Source: Darwinimomas sp045600945 (GTDB lineage: Bacteria > Bacillota > Clostridia > Lachnospirales > Lachnospiraceae). From it: a stretch of DNA of 22,339 bases. The translations under genes were made by a program, and so were the position numbers. Of the stretch, positions 1-7,966 are shown piece after piece. Within the stretch, counting starts at the first letter, position 1, and each line of letters starts with the position of its first letter. Under the pieces are notes generated by a model that did no database searches, had not been told where the DNA came from, and saw only the letters and a program-made list of their open reading frames with translations. The stretch covers positions 1 to 22,339 of the forward strand of contig JAZRYX010000058.1 in NCBI GenBank assembly GCA_045600945.1. The letters run 5' to 3'.

Positions 1-2
1 GT

Positions 3-536
3 GAAGGAAATTATGTTTTTACATCGGGCGATGGCTATAGCGTGACTTTCATTATGTCTGGAGATGAGCTTACCGCCATCGAGTTTAACACCGAAGACTA
101 CGAATATTCAGTGTATAAAGGCACCTATATTCCGCAGAATAACGAGGTGGAGCCCCTGACGATCGGCGATATTCTGCCGGAGGATTTCCCGACTTCGAGT
201 GACGCCAGTTCAGCTCCAGAAGACGCGTGGAAAACGCAGGATAATAAATACTGCTATGCAACGGACGAGGAAATCTGCTTCCGAGGCCAAGGCATCTCGG
301 TTTCCATGTTACTAGAATATGATGTTACGAAAAGCGGAGAAGATTATTACTGTGGTACAGTAATCTTCCATATGTCGAATGGAAAACTGGTGAGAGTAGA
401 GTATGCAAGCGGTTCTCCTATTGACTGTGACTTGAACGGCGTTTACGCGCCGCAAAGCAAAAACAGAACAACACAAGAAAAATCTGTCATACCTGAAGAA
501 GATAAAGAGAATGATAATCCTCAGGAGGACAATTAG
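3..536 (+). CDS. C-terminal part of a duplicated-domain protein, unknown function
   Basis: The reading frame is open to the left edge, so the true start and any signal peptide lie outside the window. The visible part holds two related blocks of roughly 40 residues. Each is rich in Tyr, Gly and alternating hydrophobic residues and each ends in a similar turn, GTYIPQ in the first and GVYAPQ in the second, which indicates an internal domain duplication. A charged, Glu/Asp/Asn-rich tail follows and ends at a TAG codon at 534-536. The composition (Tyr, Ser and Asp rich, beta-type pattern, flexible linkers) suggests an extracytoplasmic or lipoprotein domain, but this is inference because the N-terminus is missing. 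The frame stays open after the TAG into the S21-like segment, so a read-through or former fusion cannot be excluded. I do not recognise the family. Confidence 0.7.
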   Translation, partial: EGNYVFTSGDGYSVTFIMSGDELTAIEFNTEDYEYSVYKGTYIPQNNEVEPLTIGDILPEDFPTSSDASSAPEDAWKTQDNKYCYATDEEICFRGQGISVSMLLEYDVTKSGEDYYCGTVIFHMSNGKLVRVEYASGSPIDCDLNGVYAPQSKNRTTQEKSVIPEEDKENDNPQEDN

Positions 537-585
537 GAATCTATTCCTTCACTCACAGACACTCAGTCCAAAGAGGATGAACGGA

Positions 586-776
586 ATGATAATATCGATA
601 AAAATACACGAGAGACTTTGGAAAACGCTTTGAAGGAATTTAAAAGATCAACGGCAAGGGAGAGCGTTCTTTCGGAAATAAGAAAACGTGAGCATTACGA
701 AAAGCCGATTGCAAAAAGAAAGAAAAAATCAGAAGCGGCTCGAAAGAGAATCCAAGACACTCTGTCATCCGGATAA
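586..776 (+). pseudogene. rpsU-like gene (ribosomal protein S21 paralogue), probably frameshifted
   Basis: Translation of 615-776 gives an S21-type sequence: ETLENALKEFKRS, then SEIRKREHYEKP, then KRKKKSEAARKR. This is the alpha-helical basic signature of bacterial S21, which binds the 30S platform near the anti-Shine-Dalgarno. That frame has no ATG. An ATG at 586 with a Shine-Dalgarno-like GAGGA at 573-577 opens a different frame reading MIISIKIHE, which matches the S21 N-terminal strand (IKVREN in E. coli). Joining the two frames restores IKIHE(R)ETLENAL, so one or four bases seem to be missing near 609-615; loss of one unit of a CGAGCGAG tandem would explain it. The C-terminus carries an extra IQDTLSSG compared with normal S21. 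Likely a decayed second rpsU copy. A sequencing error or a real frameshift are the alternatives. Confidence 0.65.
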
Positions 777-837
777 ATAAAACAGACCTGTACATACAGA
801 TAATCTGAAGTTTTACAAAAAGGAGCAACAATTAATT

Positions 838-1770
838 ATGATAAGCGTTTTATGTACATGTTTGCCTATTATACTGATGATACTGATTGGTATTATATGC
901 CGAAAAAAAGAAATACTTTCAGGAGAAGGTGTTGCAAACCTGAAAAAGGTTGCTCTTAATATCACCCTTCCGGCTCTCCTCATTTCTGCTTTTGCTAAGC
1001 TTGAATACTCAGTCAATAACATAATAATTGTAGTTCTTATGTTTATTGTATGTCTGCTTGGCATATTCCTTGGGAAAATATTCCAAAAGGTTTTTCGTAT
1101 TGATTCCAGATATATGCCTTATATTACAACAGGATTTGAACTGGGTATGCTTGGATATGCACTGTTTGAAATGTTGTATCCAGGAGAAAGTCTTGGATAT
1201 CTTGCAAGTATAGACATAGGACTGACATTTTTTGCAAATACGGTTTACAGGATGATGCTGAATAAGGAAAACGGCACCAAGGAATCAGCTCCAAACAAAG
1301 TTATATCTGATATTTTCAAATCACCGATTGTTATAGCGATAATTACCGGAATAATACTTGGGGTTTCAGGTTTATACAAAATGTTGATTCCATCCGGAAT
1401 TGCCTCAGTTATAGACTCCTGCACGGATTTTTTCGGTGCACCTACGGGAGCAATAATACTGCTTACTATAGGTTATGATCTTGTACTGTCTGATGTACCG
1501 TGGAAGAAAGTTGCCAAGACGATTGCGGCAAGGGTCATCATTATGGCTGTCCTTTGGATAGGAATGAGATTTGCAATAAAAGCACTTAATATGATGGAGT
1601 ATGAACATGCCCTGAATGTGGTATTTATTCTTCCCGCAGCATTTATTCTTCCGGTATTTGCAGATGACAAGGATGAATCAGTGTATATCTCATCCAGTCT
1701 TTCAGTTTATACCATACTGACGATCGTTGCATTTGTAATACTTGCCGCGCTTAGGCAGTTTGGCAGATAA
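838..1770 (+). CDS. AEC-family (auxin efflux carrier-like) permease
   Basis: A 310-residue polytopic membrane protein with about nine or ten hydrophobic segments in two halves separated by a basic cytoplasmic loop (around residues 135-160, rich in Asn, Lys and Glu). The N-terminus, with the NITLPALLISAF stretch after the first basic loop, is typical of the AEC/PF03547 family, which exports or imports small organic anions in bacteria; the length also matches. The substrate cannot be read from sequence. A clear AAAGGAG lies nine bases before the ATG. The gene sits alone on the plus strand, 61 bases after the S21-like segment and about 150 bases before the kinase gene, so joint transcription with the kinase is possible but not shown. 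Confident about the family, not about the substrate. Confidence 0.85.
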   Translation: MISVLCTCLPIILMILIGIICRKKEILSGEGVANLKKVALNITLPALLISAFAKLEYSVNNIIIVVLMFIVCLLGIFLGKIFQKVFRIDSRYMPYITTGFELGMLGYALFEMLYPGESLGYLASIDIGLTFFANTVYRMMLNKENGTKESAPNKVISDIFKSPIVIAIITGIILGVSGLYKMLIPSGIASVIDSCTDFFGAPTGAIILLTIGYDLVLSDVPWKKVAKTIAARVIIMAVLWIGMRFAIKALNMMEYEHALNVVFILPAAFILPVFADDKDESVYISSSLSVYTILTIVAFVILAALRQFGR

Positions 1771-1920
1771 TCAGCCATTTTTGCTCAGATATCTGATGCT
1801 GCTTGAATATATAGGTGCTTCCGCCAAGGCGGGAATGACTGTAATTATTTGTGCCTGTAAAGCAAAGGAATTGGGACTGATAAGAAAAGAAAACGGTGCA
1901 AGGATAGAAGGTTGATTAGG
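1771..1920 (+). other. Gap with a short GC hairpin and a possible 39-codon ORF
   Basis: A compact inverted repeat, TTCCGCCAAGGCGGGA at about 1819-1834, lacks a following T-run and so is a poor terminator. A short ORF runs from ATG 1796 to TGA 1913-1915 and ends six bases before the kinase ATG at 1921. Its frame extends upstream as far as a TAA inside the permease tail. It has no obvious ribosome binding site and I recognise no family, so it may be chance. Confidence 0.25.
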
Positions 1921-2844
1921 ATGGGAGAAAGAATTTTTATTTCCGTTGATGGCGGAGGAACAAAAACAGAATTTTGTATTTATGATACGGTAAGCGGTGA
2001 ATATTCATCCGCATTCTATTCAGGATCAAACTATAAAAATGATGATGACCGTGAAGGAAAGATGAATATAGCACAGCAGTTTATAAAGGTACTTGAGGAT
2101 AAGGATATTGTCCTTAAGGATGTTGCAGGAGTTGTATTCGGACTTTCGGGAGTTGATTCAGAGAAAGATCTGGAATACTATCAGCGACTGATTTTTGCAA
2201 CCGGCATTGAAAAGGATAAGGTCATCATATGCAACGACTGTGAGTATACTTTACGCGGGCTTGTTGAAGGTGATGGTATGGCAGTTGTCTGCGGTACAGG
2301 AGCTATAACTTACGGTATATCCAACGGACAGTCATATCGCACGGCAGGATGGGGTATGCCTTATTCCGACATGGGATCAGGAACATGGATAGGAGGAGAG
2401 ATAATCAGGGAAGCTATCTTGAGACTTGATGAAGGAAGCGGAGCGGATGATCCGGTAATCGGACTGGTGGAGAAGTTCAGAACAGAAGATGCACCGCTTC
2501 AGTGGACGCTTAATGAACTGGATGTTCCGACTGCGGCATCGATTGCATTTGATGCTATCAGACTTGCACAGGAAGGGGATGCGACCTGTCAGGAAATAAT
2601 ACTTGAAGCTGCCTATCATATAGCAGGCTATATAAGGACGACTTTTGTAAAAATGAAATTACGAGGAGATATACTTAGGATAGTATATGCAGGCGGTGTA
2701 AATAAAAGTGAATACTTCAGGGGGATTCTTGAACCGATAGTTCAGAAAATGCTTGGAAATATCAAGATCGAGTGGACACTACCGTCAGAATCGGCAGCAA
2801 GAAGCGGTATAAACTATATAATGCGTGAAATGAGCAAAAAGTAA
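1921..2844 (+). CDS. BadF/BadG/BcrA-type ATPase, N-acetylglucosamine kinase-like
   Basis: A 307-residue member of the ASKHA (actin/Hsp70/sugar kinase) fold. The phosphate-1 loop is seen as SVDGGGTKTE at residues 8-17. The second phosphate motif is near VVCGTGAITYG, preceded by the conserved NDCEYTLRG segment, and a glycine-rich adenosine-type loop, YAGGVNKS, lies in the last quarter. Family members phosphorylate N-acetylglucosamine or related amino sugars during cell-wall recycling, or act as activator ATPases; the length and lack of cysteine ligands favour the sugar kinase type. I start at ATG 1921 because AGAAGG at 1906-1911 is nine bases upstream; a TTG at 1912 in the same frame is a weaker choice. 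No murQ or transporter gene is adjacent to fix the substrate. Confidence 0.8.
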   Translation: MGERIFISVDGGGTKTEFCIYDTVSGEYSSAFYSGSNYKNDDDREGKMNIAQQFIKVLEDKDIVLKDVAGVVFGLSGVDSEKDLEYYQRLIFATGIEKDKVIICNDCEYTLRGLVEGDGMAVVCGTGAITYGISNGQSYRTAGWGMPYSDMGSGTWIGGEIIREAILRLDEGSGADDPVIGLVEKFRTEDAPLQWTLNELDVPTAASIAFDAIRLAQEGDATCQEIILEAAYHIAGYIRTTFVKMKLRGDILRIVYAGGVNKSEYFRGILEPIVQKMLGNIKIEWTLPSESAARSGINYIMREMSKK

Positions 2845-2916
2845 GGTGGCACATAAGTATTATATATGCTATCATTATTATAGTGTGCGCAGAGTGCTCA
2901 TTTTTCGGGGGAATAT

Positions 2917-3315
2917 ATGGTTAACGAGGAAAAACTCAAAAATATGATAGAACTCGCCAGATACGAAGAGAGCGAGGGTAAGAAGAATTATATTATTAAT
3001 TCATATTTTGAGTTTGACTATGTTGAGAAGCATATGCTCGCCGGATTTGTGGCATATACGGTGTGTTTCCTGATGGTGTTTTTACTGGTGATTTTTTACA
3101 GATTCGATGAGATTCTGGCAGAGACGAACATCCTGAATATCCTGAGTATGTTTAAACCGTATATCGGATATTATGTTGCCGGACTTTTAGTATATGAACT
3201 AATAGTTCTTATCGTGAATATATACAGATATTCAGTCGGTAAGAAATCAATCAAGAGGAACACTGCAGAGCTGCGTAGATTCGGACGCAGATTCTATTCA
3301 CACGAAGAGAGATAA
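2917..3315 (+). CDS. Small two-helix membrane protein, unknown function
   Basis: A 132-residue protein with a charged N-terminal part of about 38 residues (many Glu and Lys), then two hydrophobic helices at about residues 41-61 and 84-106. A short loop joins them, and the C-terminal tail is very basic (KKSIKRNTAELRRFGRRF). By the positive-inside rule both termini should be cytoplasmic. I recognise no catalytic motif or named family. It is followed after 13 bases by another membrane protein and then by cdaA, all on the plus strand. It may therefore belong to the same transcription unit and act at the membrane with the c-di-AMP or envelope machinery; that is inference from position only. Confidence 0.75.
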   Translation: MVNEEKLKNMIELARYEESEGKKNYIINSYFEFDYVEKHMLAGFVAYTVCFLMVFLLVIFYRFDEILAETNILNILSMFKPYIGYYVAGLLVYELIVLIVNIYRYSVGKKSIKRNTAELRRFGRRFYSHEER

Positions 3316-3328
3316 GAGACATAATTAA

Positions 3329-4288
3329 ATGGAGACTTTGGTAAGAATTAAAGATTGGTTAAAGGCATTCTATGGAAAGTTCGATATAATTATCGTAACT
3401 GTAGTTAAGTTTGTCATAGCTTTTGTCGCTCTGAAACTTATCGGGGACAAACTCGGATACATAAGCCTTTTTGAAAATCCGTTCATACTTATCATCATCT
3501 CACTTGTCTGCTCGCTGCTTCCGTACGGACTGATTGCAGCGGTATTGTCATTGTGCATGCTGGCAAATGTCTATAAAGCTTCATTTGAGATGGCAATAAT
3601 CATAGGAATATTCCTTATTATCGTTGCACTTTTGTATTACAGTTTCCATCCGGGTGATGCAGTTGTTTTTATCCTTACACCGATACTTTTTGCTTTGAAA
3701 CTTCCGTATATAGTTCCGCTTATGGTCGGACTTGCAGGAGGCATATATTCAATCATTCCGGTAGGCTGCGGAGCAGTGCTGTATTTCCTTCTTGCATATG
3801 TCAAGGGGACGCCAGCCGTTGTTGCTGTTGATGATAAGATAAGCATAATGGACTTGCCGGATAAGTTTCTCACCATAATTGACGATGTGGTTAAGAATAA
3901 GGAAATGTGGGTAATGATAGCAATATTTGCGGCTGTCATTGTCCTTGTATATATCATAAGGAAATTACCGTTCAGCTATTCATGGTTTGTCGCAGTCGGA
4001 GCAGGCACGATCCTGCTTTTGGTTACGGCAATCATACTTAAGTCCGGTGAATCGATCCTTGCTATATTAATATCAGGTGTCATCGCATGCGTTTATGCGT
4101 TGTTTAAGCACGATGTGGATTATAGGAGAACAGAACGTCTGCAGTTTGCCGACGATGATTATTATTACTATGTTACGGCAGTTCCGAAGATTTCAGCCGA
4201 CACATTCTATAAGGTAAGTGAGACGAAGTCTGTCTCAAAGTCTGTGCCAAAAGATGAAATCAGGAAGAGAAAGCCGCCGAAAGATTAA
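3329..4288 (+). CDS. Polytopic membrane protein upstream of cdaA, unknown function
   Basis: A 319-residue protein with roughly eight hydrophobic segments in two groups (about residues 20-160 and 193-258). A soluble stretch containing VDDKISIMDLPDKF separates them. The cytoplasmic C-terminal tail of about 55 residues holds DDDYYYY and ends in a very basic segment (KDEIRKRKPPKD). No transporter signature or catalytic motif was recognised. The Shine-Dalgarno is weak (AAGAGA), which suggests translation partly coupled to the gene 13 bases upstream. cdaA starts 15 bases downstream behind a strong GGAAGGAGGG. The placement next to cdaA-cdaR suggests a role in envelope or osmotic physiology, but nothing in the sequence proves it. 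Confidence 0.75.
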   Translation: METLVRIKDWLKAFYGKFDIIIVTVVKFVIAFVALKLIGDKLGYISLFENPFILIIISLVCSLLPYGLIAAVLSLCMLANVYKASFEMAIIIGIFLIIVALLYYSFHPGDAVVFILTPILFALKLPYIVPLMVGLAGGIYSIIPVGCGAVLYFLLAYVKGTPAVVAVDDKISIMDLPDKFLTIIDDVVKNKEMWVMIAIFAAVIVLVYIIRKLPFSYSWFVAVGAGTILLLVTAIILKSGESILAILISGVIACVYALFKHDVDYRRTERLQFADDDYYYYVTAVPKISADTFYKVSETKSVSKSVPKDEIRKRKPPKD

Positions 4289-4303
4289 CAGGAAGGAGGG
4301 CAT

Positions 4304-5161
4304 ATGGACAGTGTAATTGAATATGTGAAGTCGTGTGCATCTCTTTTCCCGAGGATTTCTTTAGGAAATATAGTAGAGATACTGATCATCGCAGTTCTTA
4401 TTTACCTCATCCTTGCATGGATCAAGGACTCAAAAGCATGGGTACTTCTGAGAGGTATCGCCATTATTCTGGCATTTATACTTCTTTGCGTATTACTGAG
4501 ACTGGATACTCTGCTTTGGATATTCGGAAAGATTGCAACGGTTGCCGCGGTTGCGGTTATCGTCATATTCCAGCCCGAGCTGAGAAAGGCTCTTGAACAG
4601 ATCGGAAGCAGCAGTCTCATTAAGAGAATGTTCCCGACACAGGAGCAGACCGGATTCACCGAGAAGACGGCAAATGAAATCGTAAGGGCTGCTTTTGAAC
4701 TTGGCAAGACAAAGACAGGAGCACTTATCGTTATTGAGAATAATGATTCACTCGATGAAATCGAGAAAACCGGAATCAGGATCGACGGTGTTGTTTCAAA
4801 TCAGCTTCTTATCAATATCTTTGAGCACAACACACCGCTTCATGACGGAGCAGTTGTAATAAGAGGTAATGTTATCACGGCCGCTACGTGTTATCTGCCG
4901 CTTTCGGAAAATATGAGCATCAGTAAGTCATACGGAACGCGACACAGAGCAGCTCTGGGAATCAGTGAGGAGACTGACTCGGTAACAGTAGTTGTTTCGG
5001 AAGAGAGCGGAAGAGTCTCAGTATCAGAGCGCGGAAAACTCACGGTAATGAAAGATCCGGATGAATTACGGACTGAACTTACCAAGCTGATTGATGTTGA
5101 AGGAAAAGACAAAAAAGACAGTAATTTAATAGATAAAATCAGGAACAAAAAATCTAAATGA
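4304..5161 (+). CDS. cdaA: Diadenylate cyclase CdaA (c-di-AMP synthase)
   Basis: A 285-residue membrane enzyme that condenses two ATP into cyclic di-AMP, a signal for potassium, osmotic and cell-wall control. Three hydrophobic helices occupy about residues 22-41, 47-66 and 70-89. They are followed by a linker and the DAC (DisA_N) domain at about 105-240. Catalytic motifs are intact: HDGA at 180-183 and GTRHRAA at 211-217, including the RHR triad. The C-terminal 30 residues are basic and flexible. Length and architecture match CdaA rather than DisA or CdaS. The strong ribosome binding site at 4291-4300 is well placed. The stop overlaps the start of cdaR by four bases (ATGA), so the two are translationally coupled. 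Confidence 0.95.
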   Translation: MDSVIEYVKSCASLFPRISLGNIVEILIIAVLIYLILAWIKDSKAWVLLRGIAIILAFILLCVLLRLDTLLWIFGKIATVAAVAVIVIFQPELRKALEQIGSSSLIKRMFPTQEQTGFTEKTANEIVRAAFELGKTKTGALIVIENNDSLDEIEKTGIRIDGVVSNQLLINIFEHNTPLHDGAVVIRGNVITAATCYLPLSENMSISKSYGTRHRAALGISEETDSVTVVVSEESGRVSVSERGKLTVMKDPDELRTELTKLIDVEGKDKKDSNLIDKIRNKKSK

Positions 5162-6588
5162 AAAATCTTCTGACAAAAAACATAGGACTTAAGATCTTAT
5201 CACTTGTGCTGGCTGTACTGGTGTGGATGATAGTTGTTAATATCTCCAATCCGGAAATCAAGGCCACGAAACAAGTGCAGGTTGCGGTCGAAAACAGTCA
5301 GGTAATCACGGATGCCGGAAAGATATTTGAGTTCACCGGCAGCAATACGGTTACCGTAACTTATAGTGTCAGAGCACGTGATGAATATAAGGTCAAAGCA
5401 TCAGATTTCAATGTTTATGTAGATATGGAGGATCTGTACGATGTGACGGGATCTGTTCCTGTCAATGTTGAGATAGTGAACAACAAAGAAATCATCATGG
5501 ATGCTTCCGCAAAGCCGACGGTACTCAGGGTCAAGGTTGAGGATGTAATTAAGACAACCAAGGAAGTTGAGTATGAACTTGAAGGTGATCCTTCCGAGGG
5601 ATATGCAGTCGGTAATGTCGAGATAACTCCAACGAGTATATCGATAAAGGGACCGGCATCAAGTGTCGCACAGATCAAGACGGTCAAGATACTGATCAAT
5701 GTCGAAGGAATAAGCGAGGATGCTGAAGGTACTGCTGTTCCGTTATACTTAGATGCATCCGGCAGAACCGTTAACTTAGACGAGACTGAGGTTTTCGTAA
5801 ACCACAGTACAGTTGACTACAAGCTGACAACGCTTATCGGAAAGGCAGTTCCGGTTCAGTATGAAGTAGGAGGAACTCCTGCACCTGGATACAGCTTTAC
5901 AGGTGTGGAAGGAAGTCTTAAGGAAGTTATTATCAGAGGCTCCAAGGCAGAGCTTGCCGAGGTTAACAGAATATTGGTTCCTTCTTCTGTACTTAATCTT
6001 GACGGAACCAACGTAAATAAAGAGGTTCAGGTTGATCTTCGCAATTATGTTCCGGGTAATCTTCAGATAGTCGGAGATTCGATTTCTACGGTTACCATGA
6101 AGGTTGAGGGTCAGGAAGAGAAGCATTATTCGATTAATATAACCCAGGTTGCGGTTACCAATACGGTTGAAGGACTTCAGTATCTGCTTGAGCCTATAAC
6201 TGTGGGAGTGGTACTGAGCGGTATCAAGTCAGACCTTGATGCACTTGATCCGAAGGAAATCCTCGGAACAGTAGATGTGGGTAATATGGTTGAAGAAGGA
6301 ATTTACCCTGCGGAGATTCTGTTTACGCTTCCTGCAGGATATATGGTTAAGTCTTACACACCGGTAACGGTAAAAGTTACCGGACAACCGATCGTCAGAG
6401 AAATTGAATCTGAAGAGGCACAGGAAGAGCATCCAGAAAACGAAAGTATCGAGGAATCAGAAAGTGCAGATGAGGATATTCCTGCAGAGTCACAGTCCGA
6501 GCAGGAATCCGAGAGCCAAAGTGAGACTGTAAATGAAAATGAAGAAGGAGCTCAGCAAACTGAGACCATAACAGAAGAGAATCAATGA
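5158..6588 (+). CDS. cdaR: CdaR, YbbR-domain regulator of CdaA
   Basis: A 476-residue protein with one N-terminal membrane anchor (about residues 10-28, KILSLVLAVLVWMIVVNIS). It is followed by several successive YbbR beta-type repeats of about 80-90 residues on the outer face, recognisable by recurring patterns such as YAVGNVEITPTSISIKGP and GYSFTGVEGSLKEVIIRG. CdaR binds the membrane part of CdaA and tunes c-di-AMP production. The last 60 or so residues form a tail dominated by Glu, Ser and Gln (for instance SQSEQESESQSE) that lies beyond the YbbR repeats and would be disordered and strongly acidic. It overlaps cdaA by four bases upstream and the polymerase-like gene by four bases downstream, a compact unit of three coupled genes. 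glmM, which usually follows cdaR in Firmicutes, is not here. Confidence 0.92.
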   Translation: MKNLLTKNIGLKILSLVLAVLVWMIVVNISNPEIKATKQVQVAVENSQVITDAGKIFEFTGSNTVTVTYSVRARDEYKVKASDFNVYVDMEDLYDVTGSVPVNVEIVNNKEIIMDASAKPTVLRVKVEDVIKTTKEVEYELEGDPSEGYAVGNVEITPTSISIKGPASSVAQIKTVKILINVEGISEDAEGTAVPLYLDASGRTVNLDETEVFVNHSTVDYKLTTLIGKAVPVQYEVGGTPAPGYSFTGVEGSLKEVIIRGSKAELAEVNRILVPSSVLNLDGTNVNKEVQVDLRNYVPGNLQIVGDSISTVTMKVEGQEEKHYSINITQVAVTNTVEGLQYLLEPITVGVVLSGIKSDLDALDPKEILGTVDVGNMVEEGIYPAEILFTLPAGYMVKSYTPVTVKVTGQPIVREIESEEAQEEHPENESIEESESADEDIPAESQSEQESESQSETVNENEEGAQQTETITEENQ

Positions 6589-7883
6589 TAATTGCATATA
6601 TAATTGCATATTTAGCATCTTATTTTGCTGCATCAGCCGGACATTATTTATTGTCCGGCATCATTCTTGTATTAACGGCAATTGCTCTTTATGTCATGGA
6701 CTACCTGAAAACAGAAAATATCGTCAATCTGCGAGGCCTTTTTACGCTCGGTTTTTTGGGAGGAGAAGGTATTGCATGTTTTAAACTTTCATATCTTCAG
6801 ACAGACTGGCATATCATGACATGGCTCTGCTTCTTCTTTGCTTATACGGCTTTTTATCTTGTCTACGAATTGGCTGTAATCAACAGAGGTCGTATAGAGG
6901 CAAGAATCAAACCTATCGGTGCGATGGTTTCATCAAAAAGGAAGCTTGATTCAAAAAGGCTTTTTATATGCATAATAGTTCTGACTTCGGTCTCTGCGGC
7001 ATGTTTTGTCTTTGAAGCAATCAGGCTGGGATATATACCGCTTTTTGTAAAAGGAATCCCGCATGCATACTCGTATTTCCATATTTCCGGAGTTCATTAT
7101 TTTACCGTATCATGTGTTTTGGTTCCGGCACTCAGTGTGATATGGTTCCTGAAAACGGAAATCAAAGATATATCTAAGACGGTTGTCATGATAATCTGTG
7201 ATTTGGCAGCATTTGCGATTCCGCTTTTATGTGTATCGAGATTTCAGTTCGTGTTCGCGGTAGTTGTTGCAGTGGTGACAATTATTGTTATTAAGAGAAA
7301 TATCTCAATTAAACTTGTGGCAGCGGCAGTACTTCTGGGGGCGGCAGCATTTGCATTACTAAGTATCGCAAGGAGTCATGATGCAGAATATCTGAATTCG
7401 ATTTTTGAAATGAAGATAAATCTGCCTGTTGATATCAGCAGGATATATATATACATAGCAAACAATTATGACAATTTTGATTGTATGGTCAAGCAGCTGA
7501 CAGAGCATACTTACGGCCTTAAGATGCTGTTCCCCGTCTGGGCACTTACCGGTCTTAAGTTTGCAGCTCCGCAGCTTGTGGATCTCCCGCTTTATGTCAC
7601 TAAAGAGGAACTTACGACATTGACGTTGTTTTATGATTTTTATTATGATTTCGGTGTACTCGGCGTGTTTTTCGGCTCGGCGATTATCGGTGCAGTCGCG
7701 TGCCTTATCGAGAGACTTACGATGGAGAGAGACGATCCGATGATGAGCATGTTTTATTCGCAGTTTGCGGTGTACATGATGCTCGCGTTCTTTACGACAT
7801 GGTTCTCAAATCCGACGACATGGTTTTATTTTGTCATTACGGCGATACTGTATTTTGTCTGTATGAAGAGCAATACTGAGTGA
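6585..7883 (+). CDS. Polytopic protein resembling oligosaccharide repeat-unit polymerase (Wzy-like)
   Basis: A 432-residue integral membrane protein with about ten or more hydrophobic segments. One larger loop in the second half (around residues 285-345) carries short polar stretches such as NNYDNFDCMVKQLTEHTYG before the last helices. This layout, with a large periplasmic-type loop before the final helices and a CVSRFQFVFAVVV helix, is typical of O-antigen or oligosaccharide repeat-unit polymerases. These link undecaprenyl-bound sugar repeats outside the membrane. Sequence conservation in such enzymes is low, so the assignment rests on topology and general resemblance. The start overlaps the cdaR stop by ATGA, implying translational coupling. 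A different polytopic enzyme or transporter remains possible. Confidence 0.65.
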   Translation: MIIAYIIAYLASYFAASAGHYLLSGIILVLTAIALYVMDYLKTENIVNLRGLFTLGFLGGEGIACFKLSYLQTDWHIMTWLCFFFAYTAFYLVYELAVINRGRIEARIKPIGAMVSSKRKLDSKRLFICIIVLTSVSAACFVFEAIRLGYIPLFVKGIPHAYSYFHISGVHYFTVSCVLVPALSVIWFLKTEIKDISKTVVMIICDLAAFAIPLLCVSRFQFVFAVVVAVVTIIVIKRNISIKLVAAAVLLGAAAFALLSIARSHDAEYLNSIFEMKINLPVDISRIYIYIANNYDNFDCMVKQLTEHTYGLKMLFPVWALTGLKFAAPQLVDLPLYVTKEELTTLTLFYDFYYDFGVLGVFFGSAIIGAVACLIERLTMERDDPMMSMFYSQFAVYMMLAFFTTWFSNPTTWFYFVITAILYFVCMKSNTE

Positions 7884-7905
7884 CAGCAGAAATGCGTGTG
7901 TGACA

Positions 7906-7935
7906 TTGTTTTGAACAGTTTGCTTATGTTATGCT
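7906..7935 (+). promoter_or_regulatory. Probable sigma-A promoter for the IorA-like gene
   Basis: TTGTTT at 7906-7911, an 18-base spacer, and TATGCT at 7930-7935 preceded by TG at 7927-7928 (extended -10). Transcription would start near 7942, just ahead of the AGGAGGAGG ribosome binding site at 7951-7959. It lies in the only gap between the polymerase-like gene and the next operon. Confidence 0.5.
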
Positions 7936-7966
7936 GAATCCAAAAATTTAAGGAGGAGGCATGCTT

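Noticed and set aside
534..536. TAG as a pyrrolysine codon
   Set aside because: No pyl genes are visible, the sequence after the TAG includes a plausible separate Shine-Dalgarno and ATG, and the frame agreement may be chance.
1912..1920. TTG start for the kinase
   Set aside because: ATG 1921 has a better spaced ribosome binding site and begins closer to the conserved DGGGTKTE motif.
2847..2852. TGGCAC resembling a sigma-54 -24 box upstream of the membrane protein gene
   Set aside because: The required TTGC-type -12 element is missing at the correct distance.
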